Below, in pieces: positions 14,503 to 23,636 of a stretch of DNA of 37,859 nucleotides. The translations under genes were made by a program, and so were the position numbers. A model generated the notes under the pieces. That model did not search any database and was not told where the DNA came from. It saw nothing but the letters and a program-made list of their open reading frames with translations. The stretch is from Calidithermus roseus. Lineage in GTDB: Bacteria; Deinococcota; Deinococci; Deinococcales; Thermaceae. Each line of letters begins with the position of its first letter. Positions within the stretch are counted from its first letter, which is position 1. Location of the stretch: contig NZ_QWLA01000031.1 in NCBI RefSeq assembly GCF_003574095.1, positions 1 through 37,859 of the forward strand, given 5' to 3'.

Positions 14503-15006
14503 CTATCGGCGCGAGCGGCGCGGGAGGTCGGGCCACATCCCGTCAGCAACGAGGTGGAGCCACTGCGAAACGTAGTATCCCAGGGCCATTGCCCACAGGA
14601 TTTCGCCGGGGGGCACGGCGATGCGCCCCTGTAGGTTGAGCGAGATGCCCAAATAGCGCAGCAGCCCATCCCCAACCCACAACAGCGCTGCTCCTAGCAG
14701 GAGCAGGTATGCCAGGCGGGTCAGCGGCCCGATGAACCAGGTGTGGGACAGCCCCCGGTGGGAAAACATGAGCCCGTAGGGGACCCAAAGCCACCCCAAC
14801 AAGCCCCAGCGACCTTTGGCCCGCACGCTTCGCTCGGCGAGGTCGAGATCCGGGGTGATGAGGAAGGTGCCTACGCAGTAGCTCGCCACGAAGGCCAAGG
14901 CCGTGGGGTCCTCGAGGTCGAAAGAACCCTTGAGGGCCAGGTAGCCCGCGCTGCCCAAACCCAAGACGCAAAGGTTGATGGCCTCATGAACCCGACCCGA
15001 CGGCAC
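14503..15006 (-). CDS. DUF2227 family membrane protein (putative metal-binding)
   Basis: The 167-residue protein resembles the DUF2227 group found in cyanobacteria and Thermaceae: MPSGRVHEAINL at the N terminus, a hydrophobic helix, TFLITPDLDLAERS, RWGLLGWLWVPYGLMFSHRGLSHTWF (two parts) and QWLHLVADGMWPDLP at the end. The conserved histidines and aspartates (HE, PDLDL, HRGLSH, HLVAD) sit as in the membrane-bound metal-dependent hydrolase-like YdjM/DUF457 fold, so a metal site is plausible. Function unknown. GTG at 15006 follows TATATT by seven bases, giving a leaderless start. Confidence 0.82.
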   Translation of the reverse strand: MPSGRVHEAINLCVLGLGSAGYLALKGSFDLEDPTALAFVASYCVGTFLITPDLDLAERSVRAKGRWGLLGWLWVPYGLMFSHRGLSHTWFIGPLTRLAYLLLLGAALLWVGDGLLRYLGISLNLQGRIAVPPGEILWAMALGYYVSQWLHLVADGMWPDLPRRSRR

Positions 15007-15013
15007 GAGCCCT

Positions 15014-15019
15014 AATATA
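15014..15019 (-). promoter_or_regulatory. Leaderless -10 box for the DUF2227 gene
   Basis: On the minus strand TATATT ends seven bases before the GTG start at 15006; no ribosome binding site is present. Confidence 0.6.
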
Positions 15020-15198
15020 GCCGCTTACAGCCAGCCCGCAAGGCCCATCTCCCGCCTACCCCTTGATTTAGCGCCCCTATCCATTGCATACTCGAAGCAC
15101 ACAAGAACCGGTCAAACCCCCCCTTTCGAGGGGTCGTTTTTCGTGGTTTCCGATCAAAATCGAGGTTTTACGCCAATTGTTGCCCAAATACCGGTTTC
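15020..15198. other. AT-richer noncoding stretch with a hairpin
   Basis: This spacer is clearly lower in GC than its surroundings. It contains CCCCTTTCGAGGGG (about 15122-15135) followed on the plus strand by TCGTTTTT, which looks like a small intrinsic terminator, although no plus-strand gene precedes it. A loose promoter-like pair (TTGATT ... CATACT, 18-base spacing, about 15063-15092) stands upstream. No convincing gene is seen. Confidence 0.4.
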
Positions 15199-15500
15199 TC
15201 AGATTTGATCCTCACGCACCCCCAGGACAAGGTGTTCAAAGAATCCGTCCTGGACAAATTCCCAGTCACATTTCTCCATCCAGCGAACCAATGCTCTCAT
15301 ACAAGGGGGGGGTTGGCATGATATATTTATGGGCGTGACCGTGGTGCCTCGACTTGCCCACAACCGTGAGACAACGCTCGAGGTCGCCTCGCAGGCGCTT
15401 CTTCTGCGCAAAACCATCCTCTCTTGGGGATCGGGGATGCGCAGCCTCCTAGCTTCCCCAATAATCCTCCAAAACTCAACCTCTCGAGCGCGGGTCATCC
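15199..15500 (-). pseudogene. Possible decayed short gene (frameshifted)
   Basis: On the minus strand an ATG at 15500 opens MTRAREVEFWRIIGEARRLRIPDPQE, a plausible protein start reminiscent of the DUF4240 N terminus (EFWRIIGEARR). After that, frame 0 becomes implausible until about 15297, where RALVRWMEKCDWEFVQDGF again looks like protein. In between, another frame reads DGFAQKKRLRGDLERCL and HKYIMPTPP more naturally. An eight-base C run (in coding sense, about 15305-15312) marks one possible frame change. I take this as a remnant or a hypothetical gene; family assignment is weak. Confidence 0.3.
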
Positions 15501-15535
15501 TTTTCCCCCGCGCCAGTTTTTTGGGGAGATCGCCT

Positions 15536-15612
15536 GCGGGTGAATACCACGGGAAAACAGAGCTTCGCACCCGCTAACTCTCTGGGTGCTCACGAAAGGA
15601 GTCGTCGGTGAG
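15536..15612 (+). promoter_or_regulatory. carD leader with overlapping inverted repeats
   Basis: GCGGGTG (15536-15542) can pair with CACCCGC (15568-15574). The overlapping GCACCC (15567-15572) can instead pair with GGGTGC (15584-15589). A third pair, CTCAC (about 15590-15594) with GTGAG at the start codon (15608-15612), would place the AAAGGAG ribosome binding site in a loop. No clear -10 box was found. Confidence 0.35.
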
Positions 15613-16102
15613 AGAATATCGTCCTGGGGATAAGGTTGTTCTGCCGCCTTATGGCGTAGGGGTGGTTTCGGGAATCGCGCAAAGGACCATTTCAGGCAGC
15701 GAACGTGACTACTATCAGGTGGACTTTCCTGGCACCCGCTCCAAAGCCTATGTGCCTGTAGAAGCCCCGCAGATCACCCGAATGCGCCCCGCGCTAGGCC
15801 CTGACGAGATTCCTCAGATCCTGCACCTCCTGCGCGAAGGCCGCCTGCCCCTACCCCGTCAGTGGGCCGCCCGTCACCGCAGGACCACTGAAATCCTGGC
15901 CGAGGGCGATCCGTACCGCATCGCCACCCTGGCCGGCCAGCTCAGGGCCTGGGACCTCGAGAAGGGCCTCCCCGACCTCGACCGCCAGGCTTTCCGCCGG
16001 GCCATGCACCTCCTGGCCGAGGAAATCGCCCAGGTGATGGAGGTGAGCCTGGATGAGGCCCGCGCCCTCTTCGAGGATGCCTGGGGCGAGGAGCTGAATT
16101 AA
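15608..16102 (+). CDS. carD: CarD family transcriptional regulator
   Basis: CarD binds the beta subunit of RNA polymerase and stabilises the open promoter complex, including at rRNA promoters. The 164-residue protein, the size of the Thermus protein, has the N-terminal Tudor-like RNA polymerase-interacting domain (YRPGDKVVLPPYGVGVVSGI, then DYYQVDFPGTRSKAYVPVE) and a C-terminal helical DNA-binding domain rich in arginine and leucine, with the conserved tryptophan region around RQWAARHRRTTEIL. GTG at 15608 is preceded by AAAGGAG. It is monocistronic: a strong terminator follows 17 bases after the stop. Confidence 0.93.
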   Translation: MREYRPGDKVVLPPYGVGVVSGIAQRTISGSERDYYQVDFPGTRSKAYVPVEAPQITRMRPALGPDEIPQILHLLREGRLPLPRQWAARHRRTTEILAEGDPYRIATLAGQLRAWDLEKGLPDLDRQAFRRAMHLLAEEIAQVMEVSLDEARALFEDAWGEELN

Positions 16103-16119
16103 GTCTTCCAGGCGAAGCG

Positions 16120-16146
16120 AGAAGCCCCCATGCGGGGGCTTCTTTC
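16120..16146 (+). terminator. Intrinsic terminator of carD
   Basis: AGAAGCCCCC (16120-16129) pairs with GGGGGCTTCT (16134-16143) around a 4-base loop, followed by TTCTGTG-type sequence. Ten perfect base pairs. Confidence 0.9.
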
Positions 16147-16197
16147 TGTGCAGGGGCAATTTAGCGGGAAGCTGGGGACAGACAACCCCGCGCCATA

Positions 16198-16227
16198 AGC
16201 AAACCCGAGACCGTTCGGTCTCGGGTT
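16198..16227 (-). terminator. Intrinsic terminator of tRNA-Asn
   Basis: AACCCGAGACC (16202-16212) and GGTCTCGGGTT (16217-16227) form a perfect 11-bp stem with a 4-base loop. On the minus strand it is followed by TGCTT and begins five bases after the tRNA 3' end. Confidence 0.85.
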
Positions 16228-16231
16228 AATC

Positions 16232-16307
16232 TGGCTCCACGGGCAGGACTCGAACCTGCGACCAATCGGTTAACAGCCGACCGCTCTACCGACTGAGCTA
16301 CCGTGGA
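16232..16307 (-). tRNA. tRNA-Asn (anticodon GTT)
   Basis: On the minus strand the acceptor stem TCCACGG pairs with CCGTGGA, followed by GCCA with encoded CCA. The D arm GTAGCTCAGTCGGTAGAGC is canonical, the anticodon loop CTGTTAA gives GTT, and the T arm is GCAGGTTCGAGTCCTGC. 76 bases including CCA. Confidence 0.98.
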
Positions 16308-16345
16308 ACGTGGCTCGGTGAGCCGCGCTCAACAGAGCGAAAGCC

Positions 16346-16374
16346 AATATAGCAAAGCCCCTCTCTCTTGGCAA
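16346..16374 (-). promoter_or_regulatory. Promoter of tRNA-Asn
   Basis: On the minus strand TTGCCA (16369-16374) and TATATT (16346-16351) are separated by 17 bases; transcription should begin near 16339, about 30 bases before the tRNA. Confidence 0.75.
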
Positions 16375-16463
16375 GTGCAATCCCAATCACATCTGGCTAT
16401 CCTGGGCTTCAAAGTGGGCCTGTCAAGTCAGTAGACTGGGCTCCGCTCTGAGAGCATTGCCCT

Positions 16464-17801
16464 ATGGAAGGTCGCATTCCTCCCCACAACCTCGAGGCTG
16501 AAGCCAGCGTGCTGGGTTCGGTGCTGCTCGACAGTGAAGTCCTGGACCGGCTCGAGGGCACCTTGAGCGCGGAGGCGTTTTACAAAGAGGGCCACCGCAA
16601 GATCTGGCTGGCCATGGAGCACCTGCGTGCCCGCAACGAACCCATCGACCTGGTGACACTCTCCGACGAGTTGCGCACCCGCGGTGAACTCGACGAGGTG
16701 GGCGGCCTGTCCTACCTCGTCGGGCTCTCGGAGACCACGCCCACGGCAGCCTATGCCGACTACTACGCGCGGATCGTCGCGGAGAAGTGGACCCTGCGTA
16801 AGCTGATCAACGCCGCCGGCGAGGCCATGCGCATGGCCTACGAGGAAGCCGGGAGCCTGGAGGACATCCTCGACAGCGCCGGGCGCAAAGTGCTGGAGGT
16901 CTCGCTCCAGGGCGGCAGGACCGAGTTCCAGAGCATGCGCGAGTTGGTACACGAGACCTTCGAGCACATCCAAATGCTCTATGAGAACCAGGGTCAGACC
17001 GAGGGCATCCGCTGCGGCTTCCGCGAGCTGGATGCGATGCTGGGCGGTCTGGGTCCGGGTTCGCTGAACATCATCGCCGCCAGGCCCTCGATGGGAAAGA
17101 CCGCTTTCGCCCTCACCATCGCCCAGAACGTCGCGCTACGCGAGGGGCTGGGGGTGGCCATCTTCTCGCTGGAGATGCCGGCGGTGCAGCTCGTGACCCG
17201 CATGATGTGCTCCGAGGCCCGCATCGACATGAACCGCCTGCGGCAGGGACAGCTCACCGACCGGGACTTCTCGAGGCTCGTGGACGTGGCCGGCCGTATC
17301 TCCGAGGCCCCCATCATGATCGACGACACCCCGGACATGACCCTCATGGAGCTGCGCTCGCGTGCGCGCCGCCTGCGGGCCCAGCAGAAGCTGGGACTCA
17401 TCGTCATCGACTACTTGCAGCTCATGTCCGGCCCCAACAACGGCAGGAACGCCGGGGAAAACCGCCAGCAGGAGATCGCCCAGATCTCGCGCGGGCTCAA
17501 GAACCTAGCCCGCGAACTCGAGGTGCCCGTCATCGCCCTCTCCCAGCTCTCGCGCGCGGTGGAGGCCCGCCCCAACAAGCGGCCCATGCTCTCGGACTTG
17601 AGGGAATCGGGTTCCATCGAGCAAGACGCCGACTTGGTGATGTTCATCTACCGCGACGACTACTACAACCCCCACTCGGAGAAGGCGGGCATCGCCGAGA
17701 TCATCGTAGGCAAGCAGCGCAACGGCCCTACCGGGACCGTTGACCTGCAATTCCACGCCCAGCACGTGCGCTTCAACGACCTAGCCAAGGACGAAATCTG
17801 A
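16464..17801 (+). CDS. dnaB: Replicative DNA helicase DnaB
   Basis: DnaB is the hexameric 5'-3' helicase of the replication fork. The 445-residue protein, the normal size, has the N-terminal domain opening IPPHNLEAEASVLGSVLLD, the linker helix region, and a RecA-like C-terminal domain with Walker A AARPSMGKTAFAL (about residues 205-217), GVAIFSLEMP, Walker B LIVIDYLQLMSG and LSRAVEARPNKRPMLSDLRESG followed by the arginine-finger region near IEQDADLVMFIYRD. No intein is inserted. The ATG at 16464 lacks a good ribosome binding site; a possible promoter (TTCAAA, 18 bases, TAGACT at about 16431-16436) lies close upstream. Confidence 0.97.
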   Translation: MEGRIPPHNLEAEASVLGSVLLDSEVLDRLEGTLSAEAFYKEGHRKIWLAMEHLRARNEPIDLVTLSDELRTRGELDEVGGLSYLVGLSETTPTAAYADYYARIVAEKWTLRKLINAAGEAMRMAYEEAGSLEDILDSAGRKVLEVSLQGGRTEFQSMRELVHETFEHIQMLYENQGQTEGIRCGFRELDAMLGGLGPGSLNIIAARPSMGKTAFALTIAQNVALREGLGVAIFSLEMPAVQLVTRMMCSEARIDMNRLRQGQLTDRDFSRLVDVAGRISEAPIMIDDTPDMTLMELRSRARRLRAQQKLGLIVIDYLQLMSGPNNGRNAGENRQQEIAQISRGLKNLARELEVPVIALSQLSRAVEARPNKRPMLSDLRESGSIEQDADLVMFIYRDDYYNPHSEKAGIAEIIVGKQRNGPTGTVDLQFHAQHVRFNDLAKDEI

Positions 17802-17865
17802 TTTTGGGGCAATTCCGTTTGGGGTAACGTTTGAGTGGGTCCGGGTTCTCTATGATGGGGGCGCT

Positions 17866-19605
17866 GTGAGAGGCCTACGCTGGGCCATGCTGAGTGTGCT
17901 GGGCTTGCTGCTGGTGGGTTGGAGCGGCCTCGAGCTACGCCATGCCGGGCGGGTTTACCCTGGGATTACGGCAGCAGGTGTGCCGCTTGGCGGGCTGAAC
18001 GTCGAGCAGGCCATTGCTCGAGTGGCCGAGGCCACGCGAAGCCTGGAACCTCCCGTCCTCAGCATCAGCGCCAGGGATCGGACCATCCAGATCGCGGCCT
18101 CAGAGCTAGGCTGGCAACCCGACCCTGAGGGCACGGTGGAGGCCGCGCTGGAGGTGGGAAGGAGGGGGAACCTGGCCCGGCGGCTGAGTGAGCGCTTCGA
18201 GGCCCTGCGCCACGGCGTGGCCTTGCCGCTGAAGGTAAAGGTAGACCAGGGCACCCTCCGAAGCCGCCTCGAGGCCCTAGCCAACAGCGTCAAGCAGCCT
18301 CCCCTCGACGCCAGGCTGGTGGCTGAGGAAGGGGTCTGGGTGGTCAAGCCCGAGCAGTCGGGCTTCGAGTTCGACCTTTCAGGAGCCATGGCGGCCTTCG
18401 AGCAAGACCCCACCCGCACCCGGCTCGAGCTCATCCCCATACTCCTCCCCGCCCGGATCCTCAAGGAGGACTTGCAGCCCCTGGCCGAGCAGGCCAACGC
18501 GCTGCTACGCCCCCTCGTGCTGGTCTACAACACCGGCAGCCAGGTCTATAGCCGAGGAATCTCGAGAAAGGAACTGACCTCCTGGCTCGGCTTCGCCCAG
18601 GGCCAGATCGTGGCCAACCGGAGCGCCATCCAATCCAGCGTGCGCCGGGTAGCCCGCGCCTTCGACCGCGACCCGACCGACGCCCGTTACGTGCTGCAGG
18701 GGGAGCAGTTGGTGGTCAGGCCCGAGGAAGCGGGCTGGAAGCTCGACCAGAAGGCCGCGCTGAACCTGCTCGAGGCCGCCCTCTTCGACCCCCGTCGCGG
18801 CGGGGTCAACCTTCCGGTCATCCCGGCCTATCCCAGGGTTCGGGCCGCCGACCTGCCGCCGGTTGAGGGCCTCGAGCTCCTGGCCGAAGCCAGCACCTCC
18901 TTCAAGGGATCGACTGCCGAGCGGGTAGCCAACGTAGTGGCGGCGGCCCGTAACCTCGACGGCTACGTGGTGCCCGCGGGCGAGGAGTTCAACTTTAACC
19001 AGGCCGTCGGCGACATCAGCCCGGAGAGGGGCTTCAAGGAAGCGCTGGTGATCTCCGGCGGGCGCACGGTGAAGGGCGTGGGAGGCGGGGTCTGCCAAGT
19101 CTCGACCACGGCCTTCCGAGCGCTGTACCAGGCCGGCCTGCCCGTCGTCGAACGCAACCCGCACGCCTACCGGGTGCGCTGGTACGACCCCATCGTCGGC
19201 TACGACGCAGCGGTCTACCAGCCTTACCTGAACCTGCGGATGAAGAACGACACCCCCGGCCCTCTGCTGGTGCGGGCCAGCGCCCAGGGAGGCGTCGTGC
19301 GGGTGCAGCTTTTCGGGATACCCGATGGCCGCAAGGTCGTGGTCTCACCACCGACCATCCTCTCCCGCACCCCCCACCCTCCCCCGCAATACGTGGTGGA
19401 GCCCAGCCTGCGCCCCGGCCAAATCAAGCAAGTCGACTGGGCCGTCGATGGCTACCGCACTCGCATCACCCGCACCGTCGTGAGCGCCTCGAACGAGACC
19501 AAGGTGGACTACCTCGACTCCAACTTTCGCCCCTGGCGGGCGGTGTACCAGGTGGGACCGGGCACCGAAGTGGGTGGAGGCAGCCGACCATGGGCCTCGA
19601 GGTAA
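17866..19605 (+). CDS. VanW family protein with peptidoglycan-binding-like repeats
   Basis: The 579-residue envelope protein has an N-terminal membrane anchor (MLSVLGLLLVGWSG), then two YoaR-like/peptidoglycan-binding-4 type domains (YPGITAAGVPLGGLNVEQAI, ELGWQPDPEG and later ARYVLQGEQLVVRPEEAGWKLD), and a VanW domain from about residue 345 (STSFKGSTAERVANVVAAA, YVVPAGEEFNFNQAVGDIS, GGGVCQVSTTAFRALYQAGL, YQPYLNLRMKNDTPGP). A C-terminal G5-like segment follows. VanW is linked to glycopeptide resistance clusters, but most such proteins are general cell-wall factors of unknown mechanism. GTG at 17866 lies nine bases after TATGAT, so the mRNA leader is very short. Confidence 0.9.
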   Translation: MRGLRWAMLSVLGLLLVGWSGLELRHAGRVYPGITAAGVPLGGLNVEQAIARVAEATRSLEPPVLSISARDRTIQIAASELGWQPDPEGTVEAALEVGRRGNLARRLSERFEALRHGVALPLKVKVDQGTLRSRLEALANSVKQPPLDARLVAEEGVWVVKPEQSGFEFDLSGAMAAFEQDPTRTRLELIPILLPARILKEDLQPLAEQANALLRPLVLVYNTGSQVYSRGISRKELTSWLGFAQGQIVANRSAIQSSVRRVARAFDRDPTDARYVLQGEQLVVRPEEAGWKLDQKAALNLLEAALFDPRRGGVNLPVIPAYPRVRAADLPPVEGLELLAEASTSFKGSTAERVANVVAAARNLDGYVVPAGEEFNFNQAVGDISPERGFKEALVISGGRTVKGVGGGVCQVSTTAFRALYQAGLPVVERNPHAYRVRWYDPIVGYDAAVYQPYLNLRMKNDTPGPLLVRASAQGGVVRVQLFGIPDGRKVVVSPPTILSRTPHPPPQYVVEPSLRPGQIKQVDWAVDGYRTRITRTVVSASNETKVDYLDSNFRPWRAVYQVGPGTEVGGGSRPWASR

Positions 19606-19856
19606 ATAGCACTGGCGATCAGCGTTGGAAGTTTTGCCGCGTATGCCGTACGACCCTTTAAGAGGGCGAGGGCGAAGTGGTTCGCTCCACCTCACCCCCA
19701 TAGGCTCGAGATTAGTCAGCACGAGTATCCACAAGACGTAAAGACGACAGCGCAGGACTACGCAACTCGTAAAGTTTTAGCCCCCGTCCCGGTGCACCCA
19801 GAACAAGCTAAGCCTACCCGCTGCTCAGCCTATGCCCTGTGACATCTGACCACCCC
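19606..19856. other. Intergenic region with no gene seen
   Basis: About 250 bases between the VanW gene and the pheS promoter. I see no coding signal. It includes the word GCCGTACGACC (about 19646-19656), related to the CGTACGAC words in other spacers of this window, and ACGTAAAGACGACAGCGCAG at about 19735-19755 of similar flavour. Confidence 0.5.
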
Positions 19857-19885
19857 TTGAGAAAGCAGGCGGCTCAGGTTAAGCT
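19857..19885 (+). promoter_or_regulatory. Candidate pheST promoter
   Basis: TTGAGA (19857-19862), a 17-base spacer and TAAGCT (19880-19885). Transcription would start near 19892, a few bases before the leader ORF. Confidence 0.6.
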
Positions 19886-19895
19886 CATAGGCAAC

Positions 19896-21073
<1,178 letters not shown>

Positions 21074-21078
21074 TCAAA

Positions 21079-21136
21079 CGCCCAGCGCCGAAAGATTCTT
21101 CTGCGTTTAGCGTTTTGCGACGGGCGTTAAGCGCAA
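21079..21136. repeat. Intergenic palindromic repeat between pheS and pheT
   Basis: AACGCCC near the left end is matched by GGGCGTT near the right end, with GCGTTTAGCGTTTTGCG between. The same words (AACGCAAAACGCCC) recur at 32292-32305. Confidence 0.45.
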
Positions 21137-21149
21137 CCGGAGGTTGCAA

Positions 21150-23498
21150 ATGCGAATCGTCTATAGCTGGCTCAAAGAGTTCTTGCCTGACGCACCCAAC
21201 CCTCAGCGGCTCGAGGAATTGCTCGCCGGGCTAGGGCACGAGACCGAGACCATCGAGCACCTGAGCGCTCCTCATCCCATGGTGGTGTTCGCCAGGGTGC
21301 TCTCGGTCGAGGAGATTCCCGGTGCGGAAGTGAGGAAGCTCGTGCTCGACGCAGGGCGAGAAGTGCAGGTGATCTCGGGCGCGCCCAACGCCAGGGTGGG
21401 GATGGGGGTGGCGTTGGCCCTGCCGGGGGCGGTCCTGCCAGGGGGCCTCGAGATTGGGGTGAGGAAGATCCAGGGCCTCGAGTCCTACGGCATGGCCCTC
21501 TCGGCCAAGGAACTGGCGGTGGGCGAGTACGCCGGCGGGCTGATGGAGTTTCCCGCCGGCGCGCTGCCTCCCGGCACCCCGCTGGCCGAGGCCTGGCCCG
21601 ACGAGCAGGTGATCGAGATCGAGATCACCCCCAACCGCGCCGACGTGCTCTCGGTGTATGGCGCTGCCCGTGACCTGGCTGCGCTGGGCATGACCCTCCT
21701 CCACCCTGACCCCAGGCCCCGCACCAGCAAGATCCCCCTCCCCTTCCAGGTCTGGATCGAAGACACCCACGGCTGCGACCGCTTCACGCTCTCCTACGCC
21801 AGGGGGATCAGGAACACCCCCTCACCCCTCGCCGTCCAACGCCGCCTGTATGCCGCCGGGATGCGCCCCATCAGCCTGGTGGTGGACGCGACCAACTACA
21901 CCATGCTCGAGCTGGGCAACCCCATCCACGCCTACGACGCCCGCTTCATCGGCGAGGGCATTCGGGTGCGGCGGGCCAGGAGGGGCGAGAAGCTGGTCAC
22001 GCTCGATGGGGTGGAGCGCGAGTTGAACGAACGCGACCTGCTCATCACCGTCGAGCAAGGAGGTCAGAACATCCCCGAGGGCATCGCGGGCGTGATGGGC
22101 GGCTCCCGCGGCGAGGTACGCGAGGACACCACGGAGGTAGCGCTCGAGGTCGCCCACTTCGACCCCATCTCCATCCGGCGCACTTCCAAGCGCCAGGGGC
22201 TCAAGACCGAGGCCAGCTATCGCTTCGAGCGCGGGGTGGACAAGGATGGTCAGGTGCGGGCTGCCCTGCGCTTCATGGAGCTGGTGCAGCAGTGGCAGGG
22301 CGAGGGGGTCGAGGTGGCCGAGGAGCGCATCGACCTCAACCACACCCAGCCCCCCAGGCCCATCGCGTTCCGTCCCAGCCAGGCCAACCGGCTGATCGGC
22401 TCGAGCTTCGCGAAGGACGAGCAGTTGGACGCCCTCAAGCGCCTGGGCTTCCAGGTGGCAGGCGACGCGGAGCCCTACCAGGTCACGCCTCCCAGCTATC
22501 GCATGGACATGGACATCGAGGAGGACCTGATCGAGGAGGTGGCCCGGATCATCGGCTACGACAAGATTCCCGTCACCCTCCCCTCCTTCTTCCCGGCTCC
22601 CGACAACCTGGGCGTGGACGAGCCTTTCCAGGCCAAGGAGCAGCTCAAGCGCGTGCTGGTGGGCCTAGGCTTCCAGGAAGTGGTGAATTACTCCTGGAGC
22701 AGCCCTGAAGAACTGGCGAAGTACCGGGCTCCCGCCCCCACCGTGGCCCTGGCCAACCCCCAGGCTTCAGACCGCACCCACCTGCGCACCGCCATCTATC
22801 CGGGCCTGCTGCACAACCTCAAGCTCAACCTCTCCCAGGGCGAGCAAGGCCCCTTCCTGCTCTTCGAGATCGGCAACGTGTTCAACCAGACCGAGACCAC
22901 CCGGCTGGGGATGCTCCTCGCGGGCGAGGCCGTGCCGGGGCTGTGGCAGAAGGGTCTGGAGGGGGGGTTCTACGCGCTGAAGGGCCTGCTCGAGAGCGCC
23001 GCCGCTCATCTGGGGTCTGCGTTGAGGGTGGAAAGGGAAAGCTTCCCCCACCTGCACCCCGGCGTCTCGGGAGCGGTGTACTGGAACGCTCAGAAGGTGG
23101 GTTCCATCGGGCAGTTGCACCCGGCCATCGCGGCTCAGGCCGAGCTACCGACGTGCTATCTGGCCGAACTCGAGTTGCCCCTCCCCAAGGCCAAGACGGC
23201 CTTCAAGGACGTGGCCAAGTACCCGGCCTCGCTGCGTGACCTGGCGGTGGTGGTGCCCGAGGCCGTGCCCTACAGCGAGGTCGAGCGCATCATCCGAGCC
23301 AACGCGGGCGAAAACCTCGAGAGCCTGCAAATCTTCGACGTGTACCGGGGCAGCCCGCTCGAGCCGGGGCAGAAGAGCATGGCCTTCCACCTCAGCTTCC
23401 GCCACCCGGAGCGCACCCTCACCGATGCCGAGACCGACGCCTACATGCAGCGGGTGATCACGGCCGTCGAGGAAGCGGGCTACGCGATCCGGAGATAG
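21150..23498 (+). CDS. pheT: Phenylalanyl-tRNA synthetase beta subunit PheT
   Basis: PheT provides tRNA binding and editing. The 782-residue protein has an EMAP-II-like tRNA-binding domain (about residues 40-150, with VISGAPNARVGMGVALALPGA split around 70-90), the B3/B4 editing domain (about 205-370, ending near KRQGLKTEASYRFERGVD), the B5 domain (about 400-475), the catalytic-like core, and the C-terminal FDX-ACB domain (about 690-782, with KYPASLRDLAVVV and FRHPERTLTDAETD). A TTG at 21144 is in frame, but the ATG at 21150 has GGAGG six to seven bases upstream. Both subunits are complete and must be co-transcribed with pheS. Confidence 0.97.
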   Translation: MRIVYSWLKEFLPDAPNPQRLEELLAGLGHETETIEHLSAPHPMVVFARVLSVEEIPGAEVRKLVLDAGREVQVISGAPNARVGMGVALALPGAVLPGGLEIGVRKIQGLESYGMALSAKELAVGEYAGGLMEFPAGALPPGTPLAEAWPDEQVIEIEITPNRADVLSVYGAARDLAALGMTLLHPDPRPRTSKIPLPFQVWIEDTHGCDRFTLSYARGIRNTPSPLAVQRRLYAAGMRPISLVVDATNYTMLELGNPIHAYDARFIGEGIRVRRARRGEKLVTLDGVERELNERDLLITVEQGGQNIPEGIAGVMGGSRGEVREDTTEVALEVAHFDPISIRRTSKRQGLKTEASYRFERGVDKDGQVRAALRFMELVQQWQGEGVEVAEERIDLNHTQPPRPIAFRPSQANRLIGSSFAKDEQLDALKRLGFQVAGDAEPYQVTPPSYRMDMDIEEDLIEEVARIIGYDKIPVTLPSFFPAPDNLGVDEPFQAKEQLKRVLVGLGFQEVVNYSWSSPEELAKYRAPAPTVALANPQASDRTHLRTAIYPGLLHNLKLNLSQGEQGPFLLFEIGNVFNQTETTRLGMLLAGEAVPGLWQKGLEGGFYALKGLLESAAAHLGSALRVERESFPHLHPGVSGAVYWNAQKVGSIGQLHPAIAAQAELPTCYLAELELPLPKAKTAFKDVAKYPASLRDLAVVVPEAVPYSEVERIIRANAGENLESLQIFDVYRGSPLEPGQKSMAFHLSFRHPERTLTDAETDAYMQRVITAVEEAGYAIRR

Positions 23499-23636
23499 CA
23501 GCCGCTGGCAGCGAGGGGGGCAGCTCGAGGGCATTCCACCCCTCCTCACTCCGACACGCCAACGCCAGCCGTAGCCGCGCCCTGGTAACGCGCCAATCAC
23601 GCAGCCGGCGCCGGGCCACCCCCTAGGATGGAGGCC

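Noticed and set aside
16464-17801. Intein in dnaB
   Set aside because: Protein length is normal (445 residues) and the Walker A and later motifs are uninterrupted.
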